A stretch of 64,000 nt of DNA from Mesorhizobium sp. AR02 (GTDB lineage Bacteria; Pseudomonadota; Alphaproteobacteria; Rhizobiales; Rhizobiaceae): positions 6,282,001 to 6,346,000 of the forward strand of contig NZ_CP080531.1 of the NCBI RefSeq assembly GCF_024746835.1, read 5' to 3'. Numbering within the stretch: position 1 is the stretch's first letter; each line of letters opens with the position of its first letter. Shown piece after piece: positions 34,012 to 43,823 of the stretch. The notes below the pieces were generated by a model. The model saw only the letters and a list, made by a program, of their open reading frames with translations, did no database searches and had not been told where the DNA came from. Position numbers and translations under genes: made by a program.

Positions 34012-35429
34012 CCAGTCGTTTTTCCACCCTGCAGAACCGCGATGCGCGCCCGATCCGTCCGGCTGATACAACGCCGGTGGCGCATCATGCGGTCGTTATC
34101 CCGACCAACCGAAAGGCTTTGGCGGCAAAGCCAGATGTCGCGCCGGCAAAGAGCGCCAACAAGGTGCTCGATGCGCGCGTGCGCATCCACCGGATGCTGC
34201 TTGAAGAAATCAATCTCGTTGCGCTGGAGCGTTTGCCTAAGGAGGAGATGCGCCGGCAAGTCCATGATTTCGTTTCGGAAAAAACCCGCCAGGAGCGGAT
34301 GGCGATCAACACCGTCGAACTCGAAGCGCTGGTCGACGATATCGTCGACGAGATGGTCGGTCTCGGTCCGCTCGAGCCGCTGCTCAAGGATCCCGACATC
34401 AACGATATCCTGATCAACGGCCACCAGAACTGCTTCATCGAAAAGAAGGGCAAGCTGCAGAAGGTCCATATCCCGTTCAAGGATGAGGCCCATCTGCTCA
34501 GAATCGTCAACAAGATCGTCGCCGCGGTCGGCCGCCGGGTCGACGAATCGCAGCCGATGGTCGATGCGCGCATGCTGGACGGCTCGCGCTTCAACGCGGC
34601 CATCCGGCCGGTGGCCGTCGACGGGCCGCTGGTGTCGATCCGCAAATTCTCCAAGAACAAGCTTGGCCTGCACAAACTGGTCGAATTCGGCGCCATCACC
34701 CAGAATATGGCCGAAGTGCTGGCGGCCGCAGTCCACGCCCGCAAGACGACGATCATCTCGGGCGGCACCGGCACCGGCAAGACGACGATGCTCAACGCGC
34801 TGTCGGCCTTCATTCCCGAAGACGAGCGCTTGATCACCATCGAGGACGCGGCCGAACTTCAGCTGCAGCAGCCGCATGTCGCGCGCATGGAAACGCGCCC
34901 CGCCAACATCGAGGGCCATGGCGAACTGAAGCAGCGCGATCTCGTCAAGAACGCGCTGCGCATGCGTCCCGACCGCGTCATCCTCGGTGAGTGCCGCGGC
35001 GAGGAGGCTTTCGACATGCTGCAGGCGATGAACACCGGCCATGAAGGGTCGATGGCGACCATCCACGCCAACACGCCGCGCGACGCCATTTCGCGCCTCG
35101 AACAGATGCTGGGCATGACCGGCATGCCGATGACGGTGCAGTCGATCCGCAGCCAGATCGCCAGCGCCATCGACATCATCGTCCAGCTGACCCGGCTTTC
35201 CGACGGCAAGCGCAAAGTGACAAGCGTGGCCGAGGTGACCGGCATGGAAGGCGACGTCATCCAGATGCAGGAGATCTTCCGCTTCGTGCGCACCGGCATG
35301 GACGCCGACGGCGGCATACTCGGCTATTTCGAGGCGACCGGCATCCGGCCGCGCTTCCTCGAGGATCTGCGCGCCATGGGCATCGAGTTTCCCGGACGCT
35401 ATTTCGAACCCGGCCGGCCGCAGGAGTAA
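34008..35429 (+). CDS. cpaF: Tad pilus ATPase CpaF (TadA)
   Basis: A 473-residue hexameric ATPase that powers Flp pilus extension. Seen: a variable N-terminal 60 residues, then the VirB11-like core with the Walker A motif GGTGTGKTT at residues 252-260, then the Asp box and Walker [26 protein letters not shown], and the His box [18 protein letters not shown]. All motifs are intact. ATG 34008 overlaps the cpaE stop. The next genes tadB and tadC encode the membrane partners it drives. Confidence 0.96.
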   Translation: MTSRFSTLQNRDARPIRPADTTPVAHHAVVIPTNRKALAAKPDVAPAKSANKVLDARVRIHRMLLEEINLVALERLPKEEMRRQVHDFVSEKTRQERMAINTVELEALVDDIVDEMVGLGPLEPLLKDPDINDILINGHQNCFIEKKGKLQKVHIPFKDEAHLLRIVNKIVAAVGRRVDESQPMVDARMLDGSRFNAAIRPVAVDGPLVSIRKFSKNKLGLHKLVEFGAITQNMAEVLAAAVHARKTTIISGGTGTGKTTMLNALSAFIPEDERLITIEDAAELQLQQPHVARMETRPANIEGHGELKQRDLVKNALRMRPDRVILGECRGEEAFDMLQAMNTGHEGSMATIHANTPRDAISRLEQMLGMTGMPMTVQSIRSQIASAIDIIVQLTRLSDGKRKVTSVAEVTGMEGDVIQMQEIFRFVRTGMDADGGILGYFEATGIRPRFLEDLRAMGIEFPGRYFEPGRPQE

Positions 35430-35434
35430 GCCTG

Positions 35435-36400
35435 GTGTTCGACGGGTTGAGCGCAATCTATGTCGTCTATGCCGGAGCAGCACTCACCGGCATAATGATC
35501 GCCGAGGCCTGCTATCTCCTCTACGCCGGCCGCAGCGACAAGCGTACCGCCATCAACCGACGCATGAAGCTGCAGGAAAACAAGATCAGCCAGGAGCAGG
35601 TGCTGATCCAGCTGCGCAAGGAGCGCGGCCTCGACGCAGGCACCTCGCTGTTCTCGCCGGACCGGTTCCGCGCGCTGCGCACGCAATCGGGCATGATCAT
35701 GCCGCTGTCGAAATTCCTGATGATCACCTCGGGCGTGGCGATGGCCATGACCCTGGTCGCCATCTGGTATGGCTTGCCGCTGCTGATGGGGCTTCTGTTG
35801 TTCGTCGTGCTGCTGCCGCTGGTGCCGGTGATGGTGATGCGCTTCAAGCGCAAGCGCCGGCTCAAGCGCTTCGGCATGCAACTGCCCGAGGCATTGGAGC
35901 TGATCACACGCGGCCTCAAAGCCGGTCACCCGGTGCCGGTGGCCATCGCCATGGTGTCGCGCGAAATGCCTGATCCGATCGGCACCGAATTCGGTGTCGT
36001 CGCCGATGAGGTGACCTATGGTTCCGATCTGGTCTCGGCGTTGAACTCGCTGTTTGACAGGGTCGGTCATGAGGATCTGCCGCTGTTCATCACCGCCGTC
36101 TCGATCCAATCCAGTTCGGGCGGCAATCTGCGTGAGATTCTCGACGGCCTGGCGCTGACGATCCGCGAGCGCGGCAAGCTGCGCCGCAAGGTGCGCGCCA
36201 TCTCGACCGAAGGCCGCATGTCGGCCTACATCCTGACGGCGATCCCGGCGCTGCTGTTTGCCGCCATCATGGCGCTGATGCCGGGCTTCTACCGCGATGT
36301 CTGGGACGAGCCGAAAACCTGGTACCTGATCGGCGGGTCGGTGACCTGGCTGATGCTGGGCAATCTGATGATGTTCAAAATGTCGAATTTCAGGTTCTGA
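35435..36400 (+). CDS. tadB: Tad platform protein TadB (GspF-like)
   Basis: A 321-residue inner-membrane platform protein with a T2SSF domain. Seen: an N-terminal membrane helix (SAIYVVYAGAALTGIMIAEAC), a helical pair at about 90-135 (LMITSGVAMAMTLVAIWYGL), the soluble core FGMQLPEALELITRGLKAGHPVPVAI and C-terminal helices (YILTAIPALLFAAIMALMPGF, SVTWLMLGNLMMF). It starts with GTG 35435, five bases after cpaF, so it is within the operon. With TadC it anchors the CpaF ATPase. Confidence 0.92.
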   Translation: MFDGLSAIYVVYAGAALTGIMIAEACYLLYAGRSDKRTAINRRMKLQENKISQEQVLIQLRKERGLDAGTSLFSPDRFRALRTQSGMIMPLSKFLMITSGVAMAMTLVAIWYGLPLLMGLLLFVVLLPLVPVMVMRFKRKRRLKRFGMQLPEALELITRGLKAGHPVPVAIAMVSREMPDPIGTEFGVVADEVTYGSDLVSALNSLFDRVGHEDLPLFITAVSIQSSSGGNLREILDGLALTIRERGKLRRKVRAISTEGRMSAYILTAIPALLFAAIMALMPGFYRDVWDEPKTWYLIGGSVTWLMLGNLMMFKMSNFRF

Positions 36401-36401
36401 C

Positions 36402-37367
36402 ATGCAGGGCTTCATCGAATTCCTCGCCTCGCTTGCGCCGACCTCCCTGACGCCGGTGGCCATCCTGCTTCTGGCCCTGGGCTCCATCGCGGTCGCCTGG
36501 CCGATGGTGGCGGCGAAGGGCGACCGCAACGACGTGAAGCGCCGGCTCAAGGTCGACCATGGTGCAGTGGCCGCGAAAGCCGAGCCGCTGCAGAAGAAGA
36601 ACGCCAACGTCGTGCGCGAGAAGGCGGTGAAGCGGGCGCAGGAATTCTACGCCAAGAGCGATCCGGAAAATGTCGCCCGGTTGCGCATGAAGCTGATCCA
36701 GGCCGGCTATATGGAGCCGCGTGCCGTCGGCACGTTCTTCATCATCCGCTTCTCGGCGCTGGTCGGCGCCGCGATCGGCGCCTTTGTCCTCAACCAGTGG
36801 CTGGCCAGTGCCGAAGCGACGATGACCAGCCGCTGGGCGTTCGTCATCCTGTCGGGCGTGGCCGGCTACTTCCTGCCCGGTCTGGTGCTGACCCAGAAGG
36901 TGCGGGAGAAGATGCGCGAATACCGCAACGGCTTTCCCGACTTCATGGATCTGATGATCGTCTGCTCGGACGCCGGCATGAGCATGGAGGCCGGCATCGA
37001 GCGCGTTTCGAAGGAACTCGCCAAGACCTATCCAGCGCTCAGCCAGAACCTGCAGCTGGTGTCGCTGGAACTGCGGGCCGGGCGCAGCCTCGACGATGCG
37101 CTGAAGGCGCTCGCCGACCGCCTCAGCCTGGACGAGGTCCGTTCCTTCGCCACGCTGCTGCAGCAGTCGAAGGAACTCGGCACGAGCCTGTCGGGCGCGC
37201 TGCGCGTCTTCTCCGACGAAATGCGCCACAAGCGCATGTCGCTGGCTGAGGAAAAGGCGCACGCCCTGCCGGCCAAGATGTCGATACCGGTGACGGTGTG
37301 CATCCTGCCGGTGGTGCTGATGATCGCGATCATCCCGATCATCGTCAAAATGACGGGTCACCACTAG
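36402..37367 (+). CDS. tadC: Tad platform protein TadC (GspF-like)
   Basis: A 321-residue membrane protein of the same T2SSF family as TadB and probably its heterodimer partner. Seen: N-terminal helix (TPVAILLLALGSIAVAWPMVA), central segments, and the core MEAGIERVSKELAKTYPALS, LELRAGRSLDDALKALADRL, then RVFSDEMRHKRMSLAEEKA and the final hydrophobic IPVTVCILPVVLMIAIIPII. ATG 36402 follows the tadB stop by one base. This is the last recognisable tad gene of the run; pilin, prepilin peptidase and TadE/F/G are not in the window. Confidence 0.92.
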   Translation: MQGFIEFLASLAPTSLTPVAILLLALGSIAVAWPMVAAKGDRNDVKRRLKVDHGAVAAKAEPLQKKNANVVREKAVKRAQEFYAKSDPENVARLRMKLIQAGYMEPRAVGTFFIIRFSALVGAAIGAFVLNQWLASAEATMTSRWAFVILSGVAGYFLPGLVLTQKVREKMREYRNGFPDFMDLMIVCSDAGMSMEAGIERVSKELAKTYPALSQNLQLVSLELRAGRSLDDALKALADRLSLDEVRSFATLLQQSKELGTSLSGALRVFSDEMRHKRMSLAEEKAHALPAKMSIPVTVCILPVVLMIAIIPIIVKMTGHH

Positions 37368-37395
37368 CGGTGCCGATTGGCAACGCAGGTACTAG

Positions 37396-37695
37396 ATGAA
37401 CGTATTAATTCCCCTAGTGTCGTTGCTTGGCCCGATTTATTTTGGGGTTCAAGGCTCATCCATTGTCGCTGTTGTAGTTTGGGCGGTAATTTGGACGGCA
37501 CTTCGCTTTCTAGCTACTTGGAAATCAGTCTACGCGACGCTACAGTATGGCGATGGTGATGGTTCTGTGACTTGGTTAAATCGCCATCCTTATTTTGCGA
37601 TTCTTGCCGCTTTTGTTACAACACTTATTGGATTCATAGCTGTTCACGTAGCCGTTTACTGGATCGTGTGGTGGTCGATTCAATATTCGAACTGA
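37396..37695 (+). CDS. Orphan small membrane protein, lower GC
   Basis: A 99-residue protein with three hydrophobic segments (LIPLVSLLGPIYFGVQ, IVAVVVWAVIWTALRFLA, and YFAILAAFVTTLIGFIAVHVAVYWIVWW). No family recognised. Part of the gene is only about 42-47% GC by hand count (for example 37561-37680), well below the neighbours, suggesting transfer or relaxed constraint. It starts at ATG 37396, 28 bases after tadC. It may be expressed with the Tad operon but nothing in its sequence suggests a pilus role. Confidence rests on frame length and membrane pattern only. Confidence 0.6.
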   Translation: MNVLIPLVSLLGPIYFGVQGSSIVAVVVWAVIWTALRFLATWKSVYATLQYGDGDGSVTWLNRHPYFAILAAFVTTLIGFIAVHVAVYWIVWWSIQYSN

Positions 37696-37815
37696 ATGTC
37701 ATCTCCATGTGAGGAGTCTCACTGGCATTTGTCAGCAAATGCGATTCGACAAATCCAGAGCAGGGGCCGACAACCCATCCTCCTGCTCGAACGCGGCCCT
37801 GCGACGTGAGAACCC

Positions 37816-38643
37816 ATGCGAATACTGTTTCTTGCCCTCGGCCTCGTCGCCGCCGCCCTGTGGCCCGCCTGGGCCATGGCCGACGATTGCGGCGATGCTG
37901 CCGCGCTGTTGCGGCAGGCCTATCCCAAGGTTCAGAAAAGCGCCGACGGCGGCTCCTTTACGCTCGAACCGCATACCAGCATTGCGCTCGCGGACCCGCA
38001 GGACGGTACGCCGGGGTTGGTCTGCAAGGTCTGGCCTGCCCATAACGATCTGCTGCTGGTCGCAGTGCCGCTGGTCGACAGCGCCAAGTCCAGCGACGGC
38101 GAGCATTTTGGCGATATCGAGCTTCTGGTCGTCGACAGAAAGACCCTGCAGGTACGCCAGCGCCTGCTCCAGCCCGGGTTGATGAATGACGATGCCATCG
38201 CCATCCGCGGCATCGAATTCGATACCGGCCGCTATGGGCTGGCGCCCGGTGTCACCGCCTTCGGCCTGCGCATCGACATGGCAAACCATTCGCAGCCCAA
38301 TCCCTTCAATGAAACCGACCTGCGGCTCTACGCCATCGCCGGCAATGCACTGCACGCGGTGCTCGACGGCCTTGTCGTGGCCGGCTATGGCGGCGAAGGC
38401 GACGCCAATTGCGCGGGATCCTTTCATTCCAGCCGGGTCAGCCTGGCGATGAGCCCGACGATCCATCGCGGCTATCATGACATCATCGCGGTCGAGCGGA
38501 AGGATACCGACGAGCCAGCTCCCGACAAGGATGGCGAGTGTCAGTCGCATCCCGGCAAGTCGGCGAGCCGGACCTACCGGCTGCGCTATGACGGCAGCCG
38601 CTATCCGGTTCCGGCCGCGCTCAAGGTCCTGGACACGCCTTGA
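37816..38643 (+). CDS. Secreted protein of unknown function
   Basis: A 275-residue protein with a clear signal peptide (MRILFLALGLVAAALWPAWAMA) and mature N-terminus ADDCGDAAALLRQAYPKV. The mature domain has hydrophobic strands and a few cysteines (Cys25, then later CAGSFHSSR and GECQSH), and ends with a basic KSASRTYRLRYDGSRY segment. I know no matching family. It is placed between the low-GC orphan and the TPR lipoprotein on the same strand. It could be a periplasmic substrate-binding-like or structural protein; no enzyme motif is seen. Confidence 0.7.
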   Translation: MRILFLALGLVAAALWPAWAMADDCGDAAALLRQAYPKVQKSADGGSFTLEPHTSIALADPQDGTPGLVCKVWPAHNDLLLVAVPLVDSAKSSDGEHFGDIELLVVDRKTLQVRQRLLQPGLMNDDAIAIRGIEFDTGRYGLAPGVTAFGLRIDMANHSQPNPFNETDLRLYAIAGNALHAVLDGLVVAGYGGEGDANCAGSFHSSRVSLAMSPTIHRGYHDIIAVERKDTDEPAPDKDGECQSHPGKSASRTYRLRYDGSRYPVPAALKVLDTP

Positions 38644-38802
38644 GAGCGCCGCTTGCGTCTGTTTGAGGCGTTGCGGCCCGGTGGTTAATGGCCGGTATTC
38701 CCGAAACCAAATCTTAGATGCATTTCGGCACCGAAGCTTAACCGCTGTGCTGTAGTGTCTTTCCTGAAGAACGACCCGACAAATCGGGCGACGGGGCAGG
38801 GC

Positions 38803-39276
38803 ATGCGTCAGACAAAATTTGCGGCGGTCGCTACGGTGGCGGCCGTCTTGATGATCTCCGGGTGCACGACGAACAACAACGTCGACACGACCAAGACGAC
38901 CGCGATCCAGCCGTCGGCGAAGGATGTCGGCACGTCCGACCTGGCGCAAGGCAAGGCGCAGTTTCGCGACGCCAATTATGGTCTCGCCGAACAGCATTTC
39001 CGCAAGGCCGTCGAGCTCAAGGCCGACAATGCGGAGGCCTGGATGGGGCTCGCCGCTTCCTATGACGAGCTCGGCCGCTTCGACTTTGCCGACCGCGCCT
39101 ACGGCCAGTTGCTGAAGGTCGCCGGCCGCAAACCGCAGATCGTCAACAATATGGGCTATTCGCAACTGTTGCGCGGCAACAAGAAGAAGGCCAGGGCGCT
39201 GCTGCTCGAGGCGAAGGCCGGCATGGCCGACCCCACGGTCGTCAACGCCAATCTCGCCTTGCTGAACAAGGGTTGA
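38803..39276 (+). CDS. TPR lipoprotein (TadD-like)
   Basis: A 157-residue lipoprotein with the lipobox MISGC (Cys21) after a signal peptide. Residues about 55-150 form two or three tetratricopeptide repeats (AQFRDANYGLAEQHFRKAVELKADNAEAW, then GRFDFADRAYGQLLKVAGRKP). In Tad systems TadD is a TPR lipoprotein of this type, and the location close to the cpaB-tadC run supports that role, but two unrelated genes lie in between and the protein is shorter than typical TadD (about 250). I therefore call it TadD-like only. ATG 38803 has a GGGG ribosome site; the longer frame from 38755 is less likely. Confidence 0.75.
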   Translation: MRQTKFAAVATVAAVLMISGCTTNNNVDTTKTTAIQPSAKDVGTSDLAQGKAQFRDANYGLAEQHFRKAVELKADNAEAWMGLAASYDELGRFDFADRAYGQLLKVAGRKPQIVNNMGYSQLLRGNKKKARALLLEAKAGMADPTVVNANLALLNKG

Positions 39277-39445
39277 TGTGCGTCCTCGCACCGGTCTTGG
39301 GCGCGGTTGCGGGACAGGCAGTGTCGACCTTTTGTAAACCCTATCCGCAGCTTGGGTCGAAAGATCGGCTGAAAACCATGTCCGAGGGCTGCCGCTGACC
39401 TAGAATGCGGCGCAACCGCCGACGCTCGAGAGGCCCCCGCCCGAT

Positions 39446-40621
39446 ATGCTGGATTTCAGTTCGCTTCTACTCGCAGCCGCGCTGTCGGGTACCTGTCTTG
39501 CCGTCACCATGTTTGCGATCTGGTTCACCGCGCCGCGGGCGCGTTTCGTGCTGACGGTGGCGTGCGGCATTCTCGTGCTTGTCGCGCATGTGATCCTGTT
39601 CTGGCGCTACACCAAGGAGCCTGATCCGCTGCTTTGCCAGATCGCGCTGGCGCTGCTCAGCCTGGGCTTCCTGATCATCTGCATTTCGGCCATGCAGTAT
39701 CTCGGCGTGCCGGACTACAGGCGTGCGGTTGTGCCGACATTTGCCGCCATGGCTGTCTGCGCGGCGGTGACCTTCGTCGGCCTTGACGGTATCGGCTTCG
39801 TCGTCACCTACACGACGGTCACCGTGCTGCTGTCGACGATCGGGGCCATGTTCTGGGTCAATGGCAGCCACGATCGCCGGATCCTGCTGGTGGTTTCGTT
39901 CCTGAGTGGTACCTGTGCGGTGTCGTTTGCCCTTTGCGGCGTGGTTCTGATGGCAAAGGGGCAATGGACGCTCGGCGCCGCGCCCGACAACTGGGCCGAA
40001 CGTCTGAATTCCGTCGTTGCGGTGGCCTGCATGACCGGTCTCGGCGCCTTGACGCTGTCGCTGCACCATCTGCAGGCGCAGATCGAGCTGAAGGCCGAGA
40101 CGATGACCGATCCATTGACCGGGCTGATGAATCGTCGCGGGTTGACGTCGCACTATGGCGAGCGGCCCTTCGGTCCTTTCATGGCGGTCGTCATGTTCGA
40201 CCTCGATCACTTCAAGAGGACGAACGACGTCTACGGTCACCCGGTCGGAGACCAGGTTCTGTGCCGCTTCGCCGCCGTCATCAGGAAGTATGCCAGGACA
40301 GGCGTCGACGCCTTTCGCCTGGGTGGCGAGGAGTTCGCCATCGTCATGTCGCGGATGACGGAAGAGCGGGCCCATGATCTCGCCAGCAAGATCGGCGTTG
40401 CCTTCGGCACCGAAATCGTTGCCACCCCGCTCGGTCCGTTGCGCAGCACGGTCAGCGGCGGCATCGGCTTTGGCGGCGCCGACGGCAGCAGCCTCGACGA
40501 GATGCTGGCCGAGGCGGACGCAGCACTCTACGCGGCCAAGCGCGCCGGCCGAAATTGCGTCATCAGCCGTAAAAGGATGGGCAAGGCCGAACCGGTCAGG
40601 CCGGCCTTGCGCTCGGCGTAG
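39446..40621 (+). CDS. Diguanylate cyclase (GGDEF) with N-terminal membrane region
   Basis: A 391-residue protein. Residues 1-205 hold about six hydrophobic segments, a membrane sensor of unknown type; 210-380 form the GGDEF domain that makes cyclic di-GMP. The catalytic loop is GGEEF at residues 293-297, a functional variant. The inhibitory I-site (RxxD five residues before the loop) is not present: the sequence reads TGVD with threonine in the arginine place. So product inhibition through that site is not expected. Cyclic di-GMP often controls pili and adhesion, and the gene follows the Tad region, but a functional link is an inference. Confidence 0.92.
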   Translation: MLDFSSLLLAAALSGTCLAVTMFAIWFTAPRARFVLTVACGILVLVAHVILFWRYTKEPDPLLCQIALALLSLGFLIICISAMQYLGVPDYRRAVVPTFAAMAVCAAVTFVGLDGIGFVVTYTTVTVLLSTIGAMFWVNGSHDRRILLVVSFLSGTCAVSFALCGVVLMAKGQWTLGAAPDNWAERLNSVVAVACMTGLGALTLSLHHLQAQIELKAETMTDPLTGLMNRRGLTSHYGERPFGPFMAVVMFDLDHFKRTNDVYGHPVGDQVLCRFAAVIRKYARTGVDAFRLGGEEFAIVMSRMTEERAHDLASKIGVAFGTEIVATPLGPLRSTVSGGIGFGGADGSSLDEMLAEADAALYAAKRAGRNCVISRKRMGKAEPVRPALRSA

Positions 40622-43432
40622 TTACTCCGCCGCTCCCAGATAATCCGACAGCGGCGGGCAGGAGCAGACCAGGTTGCGGTCGCCGGCGACATTGTCGATG
40701 CGCGATACCGGCGGCCAGTATTTTGCTGCCGTGTCGGCGTCGCCGGCGGGATAGGCCGCTTCCAGGCGCGAGTAAGGATGGGTCCATTGGCCGGCCAGCG
40801 CCTCGGCGGCGGTGTGCGGTGCGTTGACCAGCGGATTGTCCGTCAAAGGCCACTCGCCCCTGGCGACTTTCGCCGCTTCACCCGCAATGGCGATCATCGC
40901 CTCGCAGAACCGGTCGAGCTCGCGCTTAGGCTCGGACTCGGTCGGCTCGACCATCAGCGTGCCGGCGACCGGAAACGACATGGTCGGCGCGTGGAAGCCG
41001 TAGTCGATCAGGCGCTTGGCGATATCATCGACGCTGATGCCGGCGCTCTCCTTGAGCACGCGGGTGTCGAGGATGCATTCATGCGCGATGCGATCGTGCC
41101 GGCCCTTGTAGAGCAGCGGGAAGTGCGGCGCGAGCCGTGTCGCCACGTAGTTGGCCGAGATGATGGCCGTCTCCGTCGCCTGTTTCAGGCCGGCGGCGCC
41201 CATCATCCGGATATACATCCAGGTGATCGGCAGGATGGAAGCGCTGCCGAACGGTGCGGCCGACACGGCATGCGCCGAGCCCTCGGTGACATGACCCGGC
41301 AGGTAAGGCTTCAGATGCGCCTTGACGCCGATTGGACCGACGCCTGGACCACCGCCGCCATGCGGGATGCAGAAGGTCTTGTGCAGGTTCATGTGGCAGA
41401 CATCGGCACCGATGTCGGCGGGGCGGGCCAGCGCGACCAGCGCGTTGAGATTGGCGCCGTCGAAATAGACCTGGCCGCCATGCTCGTGGATGAGGGCGCA
41501 GAGGTGGCGGGCGCCTTCTTCGTAGACGCCGTGCGTCGAGGGATAGGTGAACATCAGCGCCGCGAGATTTTTGGAATGCTCGTTGGCCTTGGCCCGCATA
41601 TCGTCCATGTCGATGTTGCCGTCCTCCAGGCAGCGCACGACGACAACGCTCATGCCAGCCATCGCCGCACTCGCCGGATTGGTGCCATGCGCGGAGGAGG
41701 GGATCAGGCAGACGGTGCGATGGCCCTCGCCGCGCGAGCGGTGATAGGCGCGGATGGCGAGCAGGCCGGCATATTCGCCCTGGCTGCCGGCATTGGGCTG
41801 CAGGCTGACCGCGTCGAAGCCGGTGATTTCCGACAGCCAGCCTTCCAGCTCGCCGATCATGGCACGATAGCCGGCCGAGTGCGCTGATGGCGCGAACGGA
41901 TGCAGATTGGCGATGCTTGGCCAGCTCACCGGCATCATTTCGGCCGCGGCGTTGAGCTTCATCGTGCAGGATCCCAGCGGGATCATTGAGCGGTCGAGCG
42001 CCAGATCCTTGTCGGCCAGCCGGCGCAGCAAGCGCATCATGTCGGTTTCCGACTTGTTTTCGTTGAAGACCGGCTGCGTCAGAAACTCCTTTCCACGCGG
42101 CTTGCCGGGAACGGTGCTGTCGGCTGAAGCGGCAGCCTTGGCGCCGAACAGGGCCGCGATCGCATCGAGATCGGCATCGGTCGAGGTCTCGTCGAAGGCG
42201 ATGCCGACATGGTCGGCGTCGATGACGCGCAGCAGCCGGCCGGTCTTTTCGGCGGCGGCGGCGATCTGCGCGGCGTTGCCTTTGGCCTCCACCGTCACCG
42301 TGTCGAAGCGGCTGGCGCCGAGCACCGAAACGCCTGCCGCCTTGAGACCGCTTGCCAGACGGTTGGCGAGCGCGTGGATGCGCCCGGCGATCGCTTGCAG
42401 ACCGGCTGGGCCGTGCCAGATGGCATAGGCCGTCGCCATATTGGCGAGCAGCGCCTGCGCGGTGCAGATGTTGGAGGTCGCCTTGTCGCGGCGGATATGC
42501 TGTTCGCGCGTCTGCAAGGCCAGGCGGTATCCCGGCCGGCCCTTGCTGTCTGTGGACTGGCCGACCAGGCGGCCGGGCATCAGCCGGGTCAGCCTGTCGG
42601 CGACGGCGCAATAGGCAGCATGGGGGCCGCCAAAGCCCATCGGAACGCCAAAGCGCTGCATCGGTCCGACGGCAATGTCGGCGCCGAGTTTCGCCGGCGC
42701 ATCGGTCAGCGTCAGGCCAAGCGGATCGGCGATGAAGACGACCAGCGCGCCTGCGGCGCGTGCCTTGTCGATCGCTGCCTTGTGGTCGCCATAGACGCCA
42801 AAAGTGTCAGGCCAGGAGACGAGCAAAGCGGCGGTGTTGTCATCGATCGTTTCGCCGTCGATCTCGATGCCGAGCGGTTCGGCGCGGGTGCGCACCACAT
42901 CCAGCGTCTGCGGGTGCGGCGCGCCGGCGAACGCCACCTTGGTGCGCTTGTCGCGGTGGTGGCGAAGCGTAATGCCGACCGCTTCGGCGACAGCGGTTGC
43001 TTCATCGAGCAGCGAGGCCGATGCCACCGGCAGGCCGGTCAGTTCGGTGACCAAGGTCTGGAAATTGAACAGCATTTCGAGCCGGCCTTGGCTGATCTCG
43101 GCCTGATAGGGCGTATAGGCGGTGTACCAGGCCGGATTCTCGAACAGATTGCGCTGGATGACCGGCGGCACGTGGACGCCGTGATAGCCGGCGCCGATGA
43201 AGCTCTTCAGCACCGTGTTCTTCGCCATGGTCGCCGACAATTCGGCCAGTGCTTCGGCTTCGCTGGCCGGCGCGGGCAGAGTCAGCGGCGTGTCGAGGCG
43301 GATCGATCTCGGCACGGCCTGGCTGATCAGCGTCTCGACCGAGGGGACGCCGATCACGGCAAGCATGGCTCTGACATCGTTGACGCCAGGACCGATATGG
43401 CGGGCCGAGAAGGGGGTAAGTGCTGTGCTCAT
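40622..43432 (-). CDS. gcvP: Glycine dehydrogenase (decarboxylating), P-protein
   Basis: GcvP decarboxylates glycine and passes the aminomethyl group to the lipoyl arm of GcvH. The 936-residue protein is the full-length homodimeric form. Seen: N-terminal RHIGP, the [20 protein letters not shown] block, [20 protein letters not shown], and the PLP lysine Lys685 in [15 protein letters not shown]. Both halves are intact. It is last in the gcvT-gcvH-gcvP run on the minus strand, about 17 bases after gcvH, and its expression should follow the upstream riboswitch. The ATG at 43432 lacks a strong ribosome site, which suggests coupling to gcvH. Confidence 0.97.
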   Translation of the reverse strand: MSTALTPFSARHIGPGVNDVRAMLAVIGVPSVETLISQAVPRSIRLDTPLTLPAPASEAEALAELSATMAKNTVLKSFIGAGYHGVHVPPVIQRNLFENPAWYTAYTPYQAEISQGRLEMLFNFQTLVTELTGLPVASASLLDEATAVAEAVGITLRHHRDKRTKVAFAGAPHPQTLDVVRTRAEPLGIEIDGETIDDNTAALLVSWPDTFGVYGDHKAAIDKARAAGALVVFIADPLGLTLTDAPAKLGADIAVGPMQRFGVPMGFGGPHAAYCAVADRLTRLMPGRLVGQSTDSKGRPGYRLALQTREQHIRRDKATSNICTAQALLANMATAYAIWHGPAGLQAIAGRIHALANRLASGLKAAGVSVLGASRFDTVTVEAKGNAAQIAAAAEKTGRLLRVIDADHVGIAFDETSTDADLDAIAALFGAKAAASADSTVPGKPRGKEFLTQPVFNENKSETDMMRLLRRLADKDLALDRSMIPLGSCTMKLNAAAEMMPVSWPSIANLHPFAPSAHSAGYRAMIGELEGWLSEITGFDAVSLQPNAGSQGEYAGLLAIRAYHRSRGEGHRTVCLIPSSAHGTNPASAAMAGMSVVVVRCLEDGNIDMDDMRAKANEHSKNLAALMFTYPSTHGVYEEGARHLCALIHEHGGQVYFDGANLNALVALARPADIGADVCHMNLHKTFCIPHGGGGPGVGPIGVKAHLKPYLPGHVTEGSAHAVSAAPFGSASILPITWMYIRMMGAAGLKQATETAIISANYVATRLAPHFPLLYKGRHDRIAHECILDTRVLKESAGISVDDIAKRLIDYGFHAPTMSFPVAGTLMVEPTESEPKRELDRFCEAMIAIAGEAAKVARGEWPLTDNPLVNAPHTAAEALAGQWTHPYSRLEAAYPAGDADTAAKYWPPVSRIDNVAGDRNLVCSCPPLSDYLGAAE

Positions 43433-43449
43433 CGTTTTAAGTCCTGTTA

Positions 43450-43818
43450 TCAGGCGATATGGGCTTTGTAGGCGGCCTCATCCATGAGGCCGGCGAGCTG
43501 GCTTTCGTCGGCAAGCTTCATCTTCCACAGCCAGCCGGCGCCGGTTGCCGCCGAGTTGACCAGCGATGGGTCGGATGACAGCGTGCCGTTGGCCTCGGTG
43601 ATCTCGCCATCGACCGGCGCATACACATCCGAGGCCGCCTTGACGGATTCGACCACGACGGCGGTATCGCCCTTGGCCAGCTTCTTTCCCGTTTCCGGCA
43701 GTTCCACGAAGACGAGATCGCCGAGCTGCTCCTGCGCGTAGTCGGTGATGCCGACCGTGGCGATGCCGCCTTCGACGCGGAGCCATTCGTGATCTGAGGT
43801 GAAATAGGTCGTTGCCAT
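43450..43818 (-). CDS. gcvH: Glycine cleavage system H-protein
   Basis: GcvH carries the lipoyl arm that shuttles the aminomethyl group between GcvP, GcvT and the L-protein. The 122-residue protein starts [20 protein letters not shown] and has the lipoylation site Lys60 in [13 protein letters not shown]. The C-terminal [12 protein letters not shown] is the usual end. I place the start at ATG 43818 rather than the ATG three codons upstream because AAAGGA then has correct spacing. It lies 5 bases from gcvT on the same strand. Confidence 0.97.
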   Translation of the reverse strand: MATTYFTSDHEWLRVEGGIATVGITDYAQEQLGDLVFVELPETGKKLAKGDTAVVVESVKAASDVYAPVDGEITEANGTLSSDPSLVNSAATGAGWLWKMKLADESQLAGLMDEAAYKAHIA

Positions 43819-43823
43819 GGAAT

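Noticed and set aside
42209..43471. A 420-codon open frame antisense to gcvP
   Set aside because: GcvP is intact on the minus strand and the plus-strand frame has no domain or ribosome site that I can defend.
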